NCBI RefSeq assembly: GCF_003337485.1
Contig: NZ_QPJJ01000017.1
Span: 1 to 64,000 of the forward strand
Source: Saliterribacillus persicus
GTDB taxonomy: Bacteria > Bacillota > Bacilli > Bacillales > Amphibacillaceae
Direction of reading: 5' to 3'
Length of the DNA: 64,000 nucleotides
Part shown: positions 1 through 7,420 of the stretch, piece by piece
Layout of the letters: each line of letters begins with the position of its first letter
Numbering within the stretch: position 1 is the first letter of the stretch
Translations under genes and position numbers: made by a program
The notes under the pieces: generated by a model
What the model was told of the DNA's origin: nothing
The model's database searches: none
The model's input: only the letters and a program-made list of their open reading frames with translations

Positions 1-11
1 CTCTCCATAAT
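1..11 (-). rRNA. rrs: 5' end of a 16S rRNA gene (cut by window edge)
   Basis: Read on the minus strand, the last bases before the window edge are ATTATGGAGAG. This matches the start of Bacillus 16S rRNA (normally ...GGAGAGTTTGATCCTGG). They follow a typical rrn leader and two tandem promoters, so an rRNA operon runs leftward out of the window. Only about eleven bases are visible, and the exact mature 5' end is inferred from the family. Confidence 0.7.
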
Positions 12-135
12 ATGTGAGCTCGATTGCTCTAAACTTAACTAGCTTAATTTCTTACTTGACATACTGGTTGTTCTGTTCAGTTTTCAAAGATCAATTTTAA
101 AATGAAATGTTTGTCGTTTTTTAGCGACGAAATAT
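12..135 (-). ncRNA. rRNA operon leader with antitermination-type element
   Basis: This is the transcribed leader between the rrn promoters and 16S. On the minus strand it carries TGATCTTTGAAAACTGAACA (about 75-95), the motif found upstream of 16S and 23S in many Bacillales. That region normally contains boxA-like antitermination and RNase III processing sequences. No open reading frame is present. Assignment rests on the motif and on its position between strong tandem promoters and the 16S 5' end. Confidence 0.65.
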
Positions 136-164
136 AATATATCACGCATGATAACTTGTGTCAA
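136..164 (-). promoter_or_regulatory. rRNA operon promoter P2 (sigma-A)
   Basis: The minus strand shows a -35 TTGACA at 164-159, a 17-bp spacer and a -10 TATATT at 141-136. It is the closer of two promoters to 16S and has a consensus -35, as expected of an rrn core promoter. Confidence 0.75.
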
Positions 165-229
165 TACGTTTTTGAAGTGTTTTTAAAAGAAAGTTTCAAA
201 CACTACTTTTAAAAACGACAACAAAAAAT

Positions 230-258
230 AATATAGCATAATAATAGCATTGAAGCAA
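230..258 (-). promoter_or_regulatory. rRNA operon promoter P1 (sigma-A)
   Basis: The minus strand shows a -35 TTGCTT at 258-253, a 17-bp spacer and a -10 TATATT at 235-230, about 94 bp upstream of P2. Tandem promoters of this spacing are typical of Bacillus rrn operons. The flanking DNA is very AT-rich, which could act as UP elements. Confidence 0.65.
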
Positions 259-269
259 GTGTTTTTACA

Positions 270-310
270 CAAAAAAATACTATATCTTTTTTTCACCCAG
301 ATATAGTATT
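270..310 (-). terminator. intrinsic terminator of the small 73-codon gene
   Basis: A perfect 12-bp stem AATACTATATCT/AGATATAGTATT (310-299 with 287-276 on the minus strand) encloses an 11-nt loop and is followed by a run of six Ts. It lies just after the stop codon of the small gene and just before rrn promoter P1, so it separates the two transcription units. Confidence 0.8.
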
Positions 311-317
311 CTTTGTC

Positions 318-539
318 TTATTCAGTTTTTACATGTTTAGGAATATATTTTCGGTATTCACTTTCCGATGCTACCCGTCTAAACAATTGAAATAAGAGCT
401 TATATCTTTCCTGCATAGACTTTTTCACCATTCTGTCTATCCGATGATCTTCTAAATCTAACAGTAATTCTTCCATTTCTCTTTTAATTGCATATTCTAA
501 TTCTTTTTGTTCTTGATCGTTTACTAATAATCCTAGCAT
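318..539 (-). CDS. small conserved hypothetical protein (73 aa)
   Basis: I recognise no function. The product is highly charged and predicted all-helical. It begins MLGLLVNDQEQ and has a Glu/Lys/Arg-rich middle with no Cys and no membrane segment. A GGGAGTG ribosome binding site sits about nine bases before the ATG, and a strong intrinsic terminator follows the stop, so this looks like a real monocistronic gene. I recall similar short ORFs between pdaB and an rRNA operon in other Bacillaceae, but cannot check. It is convergent to nothing and diverges from pdaB across a 138-bp gap. Confidence 0.7.
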   Translation of the reverse strand: MLGLLVNDQEQKELEYAIKREMEELLLDLEDHRIDRMVKKSMQERYKLLFQLFRRVASESEYRKYIPKHVKTE

Positions 540-677
540 AAAATAAACACTCCCAATTTATTCGCTCACTTTATATTCTCCATATTCCTGCTTTTTATCA
601 AAATTAAACATAATTAGACAGTATATTAACCAATTTAACGCATACCTATAATAGCAAGTCCAAGGAGGCGAGCTTAC

Positions 678-1436
678 ATGAATTATTTTTTAACCGTACA
701 TATTAAGCATTCCAAATTATTACTACTTGCTGTGATTTGCGCATTGTTTACGTCTATCTTTATTTATGTAGAGTCGGAGCAGATTCGTTCAGTATTCTCC
801 TCCAAGCAAAATCCAAATGCTTTGTATCAGGGAAATGCTGATAGAGAGGAAATAGCGATTACGTTTAATATTAGCTGGGGTTATGAAAAAGTAGAGCCTA
901 TATTAGAGGTATTAAAAAAACACGACGTCAAGAGTACATTCTTTGTTAGTGGTGAATGGGCAGAGCGGCATCCTGACTTACTAGAAATGATTGTTAAAGA
1001 TCGACATGAGATTGGAATGCTTGGCTATGCATACAAATCCTATTTGGAACAAGAACCAGATGCTGTAAGGCGAGACTTAGCTCGAGCAAAAGATATCTTT
1101 GGAAAATTAGGGTATCCTGATATCACGTTATTACGTACACCAAATGGAGAATTTAATGAAGAAGTATTTGCATTAGCAGAAAATCAAGGTTTAAAAGTAA
1201 TACATTGGAGTGTCAATCCCCATGATTGGAAAAACCCTGGAACAGATAACATTGTAAAGGACGTGAAAAAAAACACATCAAATGGAGATATTATTTTACT
1301 TCATGCCTCCGATTCTGTTAAACAGACGGAAAAAGCACTAGATATTCTACTCCCCTTTTTTAAAGAAGAAGGTCTTAAGCCTGTTACCGTCTCGGACATT
1401 ATAAGTCAGGCTGATGAAAGTCATGAAGAGTTGTAA
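678..1436 (+). CDS. pdaB: polysaccharide deacetylase family sporulation protein PdaB
   Basis: A 252-residue NodB-fold protein. An N-terminal hydrophobic segment (about residues 14-31) acts as membrane anchor or uncleaved signal, followed by the deacetylase domain. Landmarks are ITFNISWG (about 61-68) in place of the usual TFDD motif, STFFVSGEWAERHP, RTPNGEFN, HWSVNPHDWKNPG and ILLHASD. The changed metal-binding motif is characteristic of PdaB, which is needed to keep spores intact late in sporulation. Its activity is less clear than that of PdaA. An AAGGAGG site lies eight bases before ATG. The sequence CATACCTA at 641-648 resembles a sporulation sigma -10, but no convincing -35 is visible. 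A bidirectional terminator separates it from convergent kbaA. Confidence 0.9.
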   Translation: MNYFLTVHIKHSKLLLLAVICALFTSIFIYVESEQIRSVFSSKQNPNALYQGNADREEIAITFNISWGYEKVEPILEVLKKHDVKSTFFVSGEWAERHPDLLEMIVKDRHEIGMLGYAYKSYLEQEPDAVRRDLARAKDIFGKLGYPDITLLRTPNGEFNEEVFALAENQGLKVIHWSVNPHDWKNPGTDNIVKDVKKNTSNGDIILLHASDSVKQTEKALDILLPFFKEEGLKPVTVSDIISQADESHEEL

Positions 1437-1503
1437 AAATACAAATTTTCATCACCTGTTCTACCTTTTTTCCTTCTAAATAATGGAGTATTTTCTAAAC
1501 ACA

Positions 1504-1545
1504 AAAAAGTTTGGCCCGCGCGCATATGCGAGAGCCAAACTTTTT
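1504..1545. terminator. bidirectional terminator between pdaB and kbaA
   Basis: A perfect 12-bp stem AAAAAGTTTGGC/GCCAAACTTTTT (1504-1515 with 1534-1545) has A-runs on one side and T-runs on the other. It can terminate both convergent genes. The distal arm touches the 3' end of kbaA. Confidence 0.85.
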
Positions 1546-2137
1546 AACCTTTTTTATCTTGTAACCGGTGCAATATTAGTAATTGATACGTATTACAAAT
1601 AATGAGTGGTACAATCATTAACCAAGCATAATCGCCACCATTTGTACGAAGACCTGGCACCCACTCTATTGTTGTGACTACGATCATAAAAAACAAAGCA
1701 GGAATAAAGGCGCTTCTATTGGTTTCTTTTGCTTTAATACCAGCGATAATCCAGCTATATACAAACAAGGCCATCGCTACGAGTAAGTAGGGGAAAATGG
1801 AACTTTCATCTGCTACTCCTTTATATCTGAAATAAACAAGATCAAAGAGTGTCACGCCTATTAAGACAACCTGTATAATTGGCCAAAAGCTACGAAAAAT
1901 ACTTAAACCAAATTGATTCACGGTTAAATATGCAAAAAAGCCCATTTGACTTACCAAGCTAAACACAAAACCTAAAGCCGAGAAAACTATAATTAATCCT
2001 AATACTTCAAACCAATCAAACGGATTGAGAAATTCCTGGTACCTCTCCCACTTTACAAAAAAGCTAGCAATAACGGTGGTGAATCCACCAATTAATAATG
2101 TAGAAAAAAATAATCGAACAACATTACGACTTTTCAC
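1544..2137 (-). CDS. kbaA: KinB signalling pathway activator KbaA
   Basis: An integral membrane protein of 197 residues with about six hydrophobic segments, matching B. subtilis KbaA (about 198 aa). Recognisable stretches are SRNVVRLFFSTLL at the start, SQMGFFAYLTVNQFG, and the C-terminal ICNTYQLLILHRL. KbaA is required for activity of the sensor kinase KinB in the sporulation phosphorelay. I chose the GTG start because GGAGGA lies eight bases before it. An upstream in-frame ATG at 2161 lacks a good site and would add eight unmatched residues. It is divergent from gerD. Confidence 0.88.
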   Translation of the reverse strand: MKSRNVVRLFFSTLLIGGFTTVIASFFVKWERYQEFLNPFDWFEVLGLIIVFSALGFVFSLVSQMGFFAYLTVNQFGLSIFRSFWPIIQVVLIGVTLFDLVYFRYKGVADESSIFPYLLVAMALFVYSWIIAGIKAKETNRSAFIPALFFMIVVTTIEWVPGLRTNGGDYAWLMIVPLIICNTYQLLILHRLQDKKG

Positions 2138-2188
2138 AAAACGTCCTCCATATCCATGCATAATTCTCCATACTTTGATATTTTACCA

Positions 2189-2219
2189 TGAACAAAAGTT
2201 TTTTTCTTTCTTCATACAT
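2189..2219 (+). promoter_or_regulatory. possible sigma-G promoter of gerD
   Basis: TGAACA at 2189-2194, an 18-bp gap and CATACAT at 2213-2219 resemble the sigma-G consensus (TGAATA / CATACTA). gerD is forespore-expressed in B. subtilis, which fits. The match is imperfect and unsupported by other data. Confidence 0.45.
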
Positions 2220-2310
2220 ATAAATTTTAAATACTTCCATATTATAAATAAGACTATTTCACGAAAATTAACCGATCTTCTTTAGTTTCTCAGTAGAAAG
2301 GAGAATAGAT

Positions 2311-2979
2311 ATGGTTCCAACACGTAAACTCAAAGGAATAGTTGTAATTATTATATTATGTTTGATAACTGCATGTACTGGCGGGAGTCCTGCTGCGAAT
2401 AAAGAAGCAGATTATGATACAACGAAGAAAATGGTCGCTGATATTTTAAAAACAGATGAAGGTAAAAAGGCCATAACAGAGGTATTAGCAAGCGATGATA
2501 TGCAACAAACTTATGTCATTGACGCGAAAGTTGTAGAAGAAGCTATTACGTCTCTTTTTTCCTCTGATAAAGGAAAAGAATTTTGGCAGAAAATGTTTAC
2601 GGATCCTGCCTTTATCGAAAGTTTTGCCACTTCGTTACAGGATCAACAAGAAAAAGTGATGCAAGGATTAATGAGTGATCCTAAATTCCAAGGGAAAATG
2701 ATGGAGATTTTAGGTAATCCAAAAATGCAGGAACAAACCCTTCAAGTCTTAAAAAGCCAACCTTTTCGCGAGCATTTAGAAAAAACCATTCAAGAAACAT
2801 TTGAATCGCCTATGATGCAAGCAACCATTGCAGAGATTGTTTTAAACGCAGCTAAAGAAATGAAGCCTGAAGAAAGCGGTGGCTCACAAGAAGAGTCTTC
2901 TGGCGGTGGTGAAGGTGGCCAAGAAGAAGGCGGCGGTGGCAGCGAAAGTGGCGGTGGTGGAGAATCAGGAGGCAGTTAG
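2311..2979 (+). CDS. gerD: spore germination lipoprotein GerD
   Basis: A 222-residue lipoprotein. Residues 1-21 form a signal peptide ending in the lipobox LITAC, so Cys22 should be lipidated. A helical middle (about 35-185) carries the GerD features (KMVADILKTDEGKKA, SLFSSDKGKEFW). The last ~35 residues are almost only Gly, Ser and Glu. GerD sits in the spore inner membrane and is needed for clustering of the GerA-type receptors into the germinosome. It is somewhat longer than B. subtilis GerD (about 185 aa) because of the tail. An AGAAAGGAG site precedes ATG, and a bidirectional terminator separates it from convergent salA. Confidence 0.9.
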   Translation: MVPTRKLKGIVVIIILCLITACTGGSPAANKEADYDTTKKMVADILKTDEGKKAITEVLASDDMQQTYVIDAKVVEEAITSLFSSDKGKEFWQKMFTDPAFIESFATSLQDQQEKVMQGLMSDPKFQGKMMEILGNPKMQEQTLQVLKSQPFREHLEKTIQETFESPMMQATIAEIVLNAAKEMKPEESGGSQEESSGGGEGGQEEGGGGSESGGGGESGGS

Positions 2980-3016
2980 CACCTAGTAACTGACACGATT
3001 ATATTCTAAACCCATT

Positions 3017-3053
3017 AAAAAGTGAGAGGACCAAAATAATCCTCTCACTTTTT
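3017..3053. terminator. bidirectional terminator between gerD and salA
   Basis: A perfect stem AAAAAGTGAGAGGA/TCCTCTCACTTTTT encloses a nine-base loop and is flanked by A and T runs. It serves gerD on the plus strand and salA on the minus strand. Confidence 0.88.
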
Positions 3054-3054
3054 A

Positions 3055-4101
3055 TTAAAATTTTTCAGAAATACCTTTAGCTACTTCTAAATATTCTTTT
3101 CCATTCGGATGATCCTCTTGGTATACAGATGGTGCAAAAACACCCTCTTCATCAAATGGTTGTTTCAGCGCCATGCGACCAATAACTTCCGTATTTAATA
3201 CTTCGGCTAATTTGTCACCGCCACCTTTACCAAAAACATACTCCTTCTCACCTGTTACTTTACTTTCGTAGTAGGACATGTTCTCAATCACACCAAGGAT
3301 TTCATGGTCGGTATTTATTGCCATTTGCCCCGCTCTAGCTGCTACAAATGCAGCTGTTGGGTGCGGCGTGGTCACAATAATCTCTTTTGAGGATGGAATC
3401 ATATTATGCACATCTAACGCGATATCGCCTGTGCCCGGTGGTAAATCGAGTAATAAATAATCTAATTCTCCCCATTCTACCTCTTTAAAGAAGCTCGTTA
3501 GCATTTTCCCTAGTCTAGGGCCACGCCATATTACAGGAGAATTATCTTCCACAAAAAAGCCCATTGAAATAATTTTTACACCGAATCGTTCTACCGGTAC
3601 AATTTTATTTCCATTAAGCTTAGGTCTTTCCTCGACACCCATCATGTCTGGTACGCTAAAGCCATAAATATCAGCATCAATTACACCAACCTTATAGCCT
3701 AAGCGAGCTAATGCGACAGCTAAGTTAACTGTAACGGTTGATTTACCAACACCGCCCTTACCACTTGCAATCGCTAAAAACTTCGTGTCCGTTTTTCCAC
3801 TTAAGAGCGTAGGTTTTTCTTCACTGGTTGGTTGAAATTTAGCAATTACTTCCTCAGGTAACTGACTAAATCTTAACCCAACTGTAACCGCACCTAGTTC
3901 TTTGAGTGCAGCAACGAGCTCTTGTTGTAATTGCATTTGCTCTGCTGTATTTGTCTTTCCTATCGCTAATTTGACACTGACATGATTTTTTTCTTCTTTT
4001 ATAACGACTTCTTCCACTCCGCCAGTTTCTTCGAAGGTTTTATGTAAAAAAGGATCTTTTAATTTATACAGTAATTCTAAAACCGCTTGTTTGGTAAGCA
4101 A
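3055..4101 (-). CDS. salA: Mrp/NBP35-family ATP-binding protein SalA
   Basis: A 348-residue protein. An N-terminal MIP18/DUF59-like domain (about 1-90) is followed by a deviant Walker A P-loop, SGKGGVGKST (about 113-122), then DADIYGFSVPDMMG, LLLDLPPGTGD (Walker B-like) and VTTPHPTAA. The family carries or inserts Fe-S clusters. In B. subtilis SalA also regulates scoC and hence protease genes. The usual C-terminal CxxC of Fe-S carrier Mrp proteins is not seen. A TTG start is chosen because AGAGGTGA lies six bases before it and no nearby ATG fits. The gene order cwlD-salA-gerD-kbaA-pdaB is conserved in Bacillus. Confidence 0.9.
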   Translation of the reverse strand: MLTKQAVLELLYKLKDPFLHKTFEETGGVEEVVIKEEKNHVSVKLAIGKTNTAEQMQLQQELVAALKELGAVTVGLRFSQLPEEVIAKFQPTSEEKPTLLSGKTDTKFLAIASGKGGVGKSTVTVNLAVALARLGYKVGVIDADIYGFSVPDMMGVEERPKLNGNKIVPVERFGVKIISMGFFVEDNSPVIWRGPRLGKMLTSFFKEVEWGELDYLLLDLPPGTGDIALDVHNMIPSSKEIIVTTPHPTAAFVAARAGQMAINTDHEILGVIENMSYYESKVTGEKEYVFGKGGGDKLAEVLNTEVIGRMALKQPFDEEGVFAPSVYQEDHPNGKEYLEVAKGISEKF

Positions 4102-4184
4102 AACAGGTCACCTCTATTATTTATTAATCTGATTATTCTAATTTTAGTATAACATAGTTTAGCGATAGGATAAGTATCTTGCTT

Positions 4185-4889
4185 CTAATCCGCTACCGTA
4201 TAATTCAAGATGCCTTCATAGATGCTTATTGCCATTTGGCGTTGATAACTCTTAGATTTTAAGTTCTCTCTTTCCTCATGATTAGAGAGAAATCCAATTT
4301 CAATCAAGGCACCTGGCAACTCCGTATATTTAAGTAGGTAAATAGCATTTAAAGCTAAAGCTTCTCGGGTGGTATTTTCCATATTACGTTTTATTTCATC
4401 TTGAATCGAAGTAGCTAATTGCTTACTTTTATCTAAAGCTGGATAATAAAAGGTTTGTGCGCCCTTCCACCGTCTATCAGGTAAAGCATTTAAGTGAATG
4501 CTCAAAAAGAAATCAGGATCCTTTGACTGAATAAACGACACACGATTTCGGATGTCTTCTGATTTTCGACGTGATAACCCTGTGGTATCGTCACTAGCCA
4601 AATCCACATCGGTTTCTCTCGTTAAATAAACCATTGCCCCAGCTTGTTGTAAGTAGTCTCTCAAGAGAAATGTAACTTCTAATGCAATGCCCTTTTCCTG
4701 CGTGTCATCGGATCCTTCCGCCCCACCATCCACTCCGCCGTGACCAGGATCAAGCACAATCACTTTTCCTGATAGAGGTAAGGAGAATTGATCCACCTCT
4801 TCGTCTAATTGCGTTATTGGATAGAGAATTAACATAAACAAGGCTATCAAACCAATCGTCCACAGCAAAAAAGTCCATTTTTTTAGCAT
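4185..4889 (-). CDS. cwlD: N-acetylmuramoyl-L-alanine amidase CwlD (spore cortex)
   Basis: A 234-residue Amidase_3 protein. It has an N-terminal membrane segment (about 4-23), then the zinc amidase fold with VLDPGHGGVDGG (zinc His), a following EKG (Glu), FFLSIHLNALPD (second zinc His) and PGALIEIGFLSN (catalytic Glu). CwlD works with PdaA to make muramic-delta-lactam in spore cortex, a mark needed by cortex-lytic enzymes during germination. The ATG used has GGGAGA six bases upstream; an in-frame GTG thirty bases earlier is weaker. B. subtilis CwlD is 237 aa. A sigma-E-like promoter lies directly upstream. Confidence 0.92.
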   Translation of the reverse strand: MLKKWTFLLWTIGLIALFMLILYPITQLDEEVDQFSLPLSGKVIVLDPGHGGVDGGAEGSDDTQEKGIALEVTFLLRDYLQQAGAMVYLTRETDVDLASDDTTGLSRRKSEDIRNRVSFIQSKDPDFFLSIHLNALPDRRWKGAQTFYYPALDKSKQLATSIQDEIKRNMENTTREALALNAIYLLKYTELPGALIEIGFLSNHEERENLKSKSYQRQMAISIYEGILNYTVAD

Positions 4890-4919
4890 CGATATCTCTC
4901 CCATCATCTCTCTTACCAC

Positions 4920-4948
4920 AATATATGGGACAAGACGTGTGTTTATTC
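4920..4948 (-). promoter_or_regulatory. possible sigma-E promoter of cwlD
   Basis: On the minus strand GAATAAA (4948-4942), a 14-bp spacer and CATATATT (4927-4920) approximate the mother-cell sigma-E consensus (about KMATATT / CATACANT). cwlD is known to be a sporulation gene in B. subtilis. Prediction from sequence only. Confidence 0.4.
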
Positions 4949-4963
4949 CAAAATCAGTAGCTT

Positions 4964-5530
4964 CTAAAAGCCATAACTCGCTTCTTTCTCTTCCAGCATT
5001 TTTTGATACGTTTTTGCTAATAACAATGTATCCTCAATTAGTCGATCTAATCTAAAAAATACATCATCGTTTACAATTTCTTTTTTCAGAAAATCCTTTT
5101 CTTCTATAAATGCATAAGCAGGAACCACTTGTGCTTTCATATAAGACAATATTGGTTTGAGTTGTTGCTCTAAAATTAGATAGTGTTTCTCAGATCCAGC
5201 TGTAGCATACATCGCTAACACTTTATGCTCAAAGGCGCTAACAGGTAATAGATCAAAAATATTTTTTAAAGTTCCTGGAATCGATGCTTGAAAAATTGGT
5301 GTGCCAATAATGATAGCATCCGCTTCCATGATGGTTTTTGTTACATGTTTTGTGTCACCCGTGTAATCCAAGTAATTTCTGCCGTCACTAAATTGAATGT
5401 CATAATCTGCTAAATCAATTAATGTAACATCTACTTCTGGATTCGTTTCCTGAGCTCGTTCTATAATATAGTTCATCGCTGTTCTCGTCTTTGAGCCAAC
5501 TTTTGATCCAGATAGGCCAACAATTTTCAT
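4964..5530 (-). CDS. NADPH-dependent FMN reductase
   Basis: A flavodoxin-fold reductase of 188 residues. MKIVGLSGSKVGSKTRT forms the N-terminal phosphate-binding loop for FMN, GTPIFQASIPGTLKNIFD is the family's mid-protein motif, and MYATAGSEKHY lies near 120. Such enzymes reduce free FMN with NAD(P)H. The gene starts three bases after the stop of the luciferase-like monooxygenase, with GAGGATG as ribosome site overlapping that gene's end. The two are surely co-transcribed, and the reductase probably supplies reduced FMN to the partner. The substrate of the pair is unknown. Closest well-known relatives are SsuE-type reductases. Confidence 0.82.
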   Translation of the reverse strand: MKIVGLSGSKVGSKTRTAMNYIIERAQETNPEVDVTLIDLADYDIQFSDGRNYLDYTGDTKHVTKTIMEADAIIIGTPIFQASIPGTLKNIFDLLPVSAFEHKVLAMYATAGSEKHYLILEQQLKPILSYMKAQVVPAYAFIEEKDFLKKEIVNDDVFFRLDRLIEDTLLLAKTYQKMLEEKEASYGF

Positions 5531-5533
5531 TGA

Positions 5534-6601
5534 TCAATCATCCTCTTTTTTTGCAGTGTATTTTCTGATTGCCGGTAAAATTTCAGTTGCAATCAATTCA
5601 ATATTCTCTTTCAACTTATCAAAGGGCATACCACCAAAATCCATCTGTGCAATATAGCGTTGATGCCCAAACATTTCATGTTGATACAATATTTTTTCAA
5701 TTATTTCTTGCGGACTGCCAATATTCATCACATCTCGCTTATCGGCCCCTTGTGCAAAATGCTGTTTGGGGAACCCTCTGCCATTCGTTCGTTTCATTCC
5801 TTCATTAATATGTGGATAGGTTGCCCGCTGTGCTTCCTGGGTTGTTTTAGCTGCGAAAAAGAAGCCTGCTGTCGCCACAGGGAATTCATTAGGATCGTAT
5901 CCATTTTGCCCTAAAGCTTCTCGGTAGGCATCTATCGTATTTTTAAAACTTGAAGCGGGCCCACCAAGGGTCGCTAAAAATATTGGCGCTCCAGCATAGG
6001 CTGCTTTAATTGCACTTGCAGGATGTCCACCAACCGCACGCCAAATAGGTAGAGAACCGTTCTTTGGCCTTGGTATAACTTCTGCATTTCTTAAGGGAGC
6101 CCTATATTTCCCACTCCAGTTTACTATTTTCTCACGATTTATTTTAAGAAGCAGCTCGAACTTTTCCTCAAATAGCTCTTCATAATCGCTTAAGTCGTAG
6201 CCTAATAAATCAAAAATACCAGTACGTGACGCCCTACCTGCAATAATTTCTGCTCTTCCATCAGATATCAGATCTATTGTTGAAAAATTTTCATATACTC
6301 TAACAGGATCTGACGTACTGATTATGGTAGAAGAACTAGCAATTTTTATATTTTCAGTAGCTTGTGCGATAGCAGCTAAAACCACCGCGTGCGCTTGTGT
6401 AGCAAAATACTCTTGATGAGATTCACCTACACTGAAAAAATCTAGCCCCGCTTGATCAGCAAGCTTAGCCAGCTCTACCAATTCATTAATACGCTGCTGA
6501 GCAGAAATCCGCTCCCCCGTATGAGGATCAGGTAAATGATCCCCAAGCGTATACAAACCAAACTCCAAACCCTTATCCTTATCTATTCTAAACTGTTCCA
6601 T
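5534..6601 (-). CDS. luciferase-like flavin monooxygenase (LLM class)
   Basis: A 355-residue bacterial-luciferase-like TIM barrel. Visible family features are LEFGLYTLGDHLPDP at the start, DFFSVGESHQEYFA, SSSTIISTSDPVRVYE, ISDGRAEIIAGRAS (typical LLM motif), PIWRAVGGHPASA and a C-terminal KENIELIATEILP. These enzymes use FMNH2 and O2. The immediately downstream reductase supports a two-component system. The natural substrate cannot be read from sequence. AGAGGTGA precedes the ATG by about six bases. The pair sits where I remember ybaJ-ybaK in B. subtilis, so it may be an acquired accessory cassette. Confidence 0.85.
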   Translation of the reverse strand: MEQFRIDKDKGLEFGLYTLGDHLPDPHTGERISAQQRINELVELAKLADQAGLDFFSVGESHQEYFATQAHAVVLAAIAQATENIKIASSSTIISTSDPVRVYENFSTIDLISDGRAEIIAGRASRTGIFDLLGYDLSDYEELFEEKFELLLKINREKIVNWSGKYRAPLRNAEVIPRPKNGSLPIWRAVGGHPASAIKAAYAGAPIFLATLGGPASSFKNTIDAYREALGQNGYDPNEFPVATAGFFFAAKTTQEAQRATYPHINEGMKRTNGRGFPKQHFAQGADKRDVMNIGSPQEIIEKILYQHEMFGHQRYIAQMDFGGMPFDKLKENIELIATEILPAIRKYTAKKEDD

Positions 6602-6680
6602 TATTATTCACCTCTTCCACACATTTTAGCAAGCACTTATATATAACGCCATTGACTTGCTTATAGGAAAAACGTGAAGT

Positions 6681-6693
6681 GGTGCCTGTCACC
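6681..6693. repeat. GGTGCCTGTCACC motif (possible dispersed repeat)
   Basis: The 13-base imperfect palindrome GGTGCCTGTCACC lies between the divergent monooxygenase and membrane-protein genes. I recall similar GTGACAGGCACC-type sequences dispersed in intergenic regions of Bacillus relatives. Only one copy is seen here, so repeat status is unproven. Confidence 0.3.
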
Positions 6694-6711
6694 TGTCGAA
6701 TAATCTTTAAA

Positions 6712-6739
6712 TTGAATAAAGTTAAAATTGTGGTAAAAT
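6712..6739 (+). promoter_or_regulatory. sigma-A promoter of the small membrane protein
   Basis: TTGAAT at 6712-6717, a 16-bp spacer and TAAAAT at 6734-6739, about 42 bp before the chosen start codon. Confidence 0.55.
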
Positions 6740-6780
6740 CTTGTAAGGAAGTTATCTATTTGGAAGAAAGGAGGAACGAT

Positions 6781-7077
6781 ATGTTAATATCTACTATTTT
6801 AAAATTTATTGGTTCAGGTTTAGAATTCTTTCTAGGGATCCCTGGAGTTGGTGGAGGATTTATACTTTCTTTATCTTGGGCACCGCTTTTATTTATGCTT
6901 ATTTATCATGTGATTACACTAGTTATGGCTAGAAAGGAAAATACAGCAATTTGGGGGCCTGTGGTTGGTATTGTAGCCAGTACTTTGGGAGTTATTCCAA
7001 TAGTAGGAATGGTTCTTCACTGGGCGGCATTTATCTGTCTATTGATTGATGGCTTGAATACACTGAAAAAGAAATAA
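6781..7077 (+). CDS. small integral membrane protein (98 aa), function unknown
   Basis: I do not recognise a family with certainty. The product is strongly hydrophobic, with about three predicted membrane segments (roughly residues 5-22, 28-48, 55-90), Gly-rich turns (GIPGVGGG) and a Lys-rich end (LKKK) probably facing the cytoplasm. I took the internal ATG because AAGGAGG sits seven bases before it. Reading from an upstream ATG would add 34 residues unlike a membrane protein. It has its own promoter and a likely terminator, so it is monocistronic. It diverges from the monooxygenase operon. Confidence 0.72.
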   Translation: MLISTILKFIGSGLEFFLGIPGVGGGFILSLSWAPLLFMLIYHVITLVMARKENTAIWGPVVGIVASTLGVIPIVGMVLHWAAFICLLIDGLNTLKKK

Positions 7078-7087
7078 GGATTGATTG

Positions 7088-7137
7088 AAAAACTAGACTC
7101 ATTCGCTAGCACTTTAGCACATGGTTCTAGTTTTTTT
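7088..7137 (+). terminator. terminator of the small membrane-protein gene
   Basis: A 10-bp stem AAAAACTAGA/TCTAGTTTTT (7088-7097 with 7126-7135) is followed by further Ts. The 28-nt loop is long, so the hairpin is less certain than others in the window. Confidence 0.6.
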
Positions 7138-7297
7138 CATACTGGAACATTACTACACATTTCATTTTAGGATTCTCGCAATTGACTTAATGGTTACAAA
7201 TAAGTATGTTAACCTTTTACTCCTCATTTTAAGACTGCTTCTCCAATATTTACGTATATAATAAGAAGTCCTTACTATTGTTGTTTAATATATTAGC

Positions 7298-7334
7298 AAA
7301 AACCCCTTCCAAGCATAGAAACTGAAAGGATTTT
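7298..7334 (-). terminator. intrinsic terminator downstream of the 41-codon frame
   Basis: On the minus strand AAAATCCTTTC pairs with GAAGGGGTTTT (11 pairs, two G-U) around a 14-nt loop and ends in a five-T run. It has no other minus-strand gene to serve than the 41-codon frame upstream, which supports that frame being transcribed. Confidence 0.6.
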
Positions 7335-7420
7335 CTAAATAGTAATATAAAATGTATTAACACTTATAGATGTATCTTTAGTAAAATTCAAAAATTGCAA
7401 TCGAAAAAGTTATCAATTCT

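Noticed and set aside
2025-2285. Plus-strand 86-codon frame across the kbaA-gerD gap
   Set aside because: It overlaps kbaA antisense, lacks a ribosome site, and its product has no coherent features.
6679-6780. 34-residue N-terminal extension of the small membrane protein
   Set aside because: It spans the promoter elements, and the AAGGAGG site points to the internal ATG.
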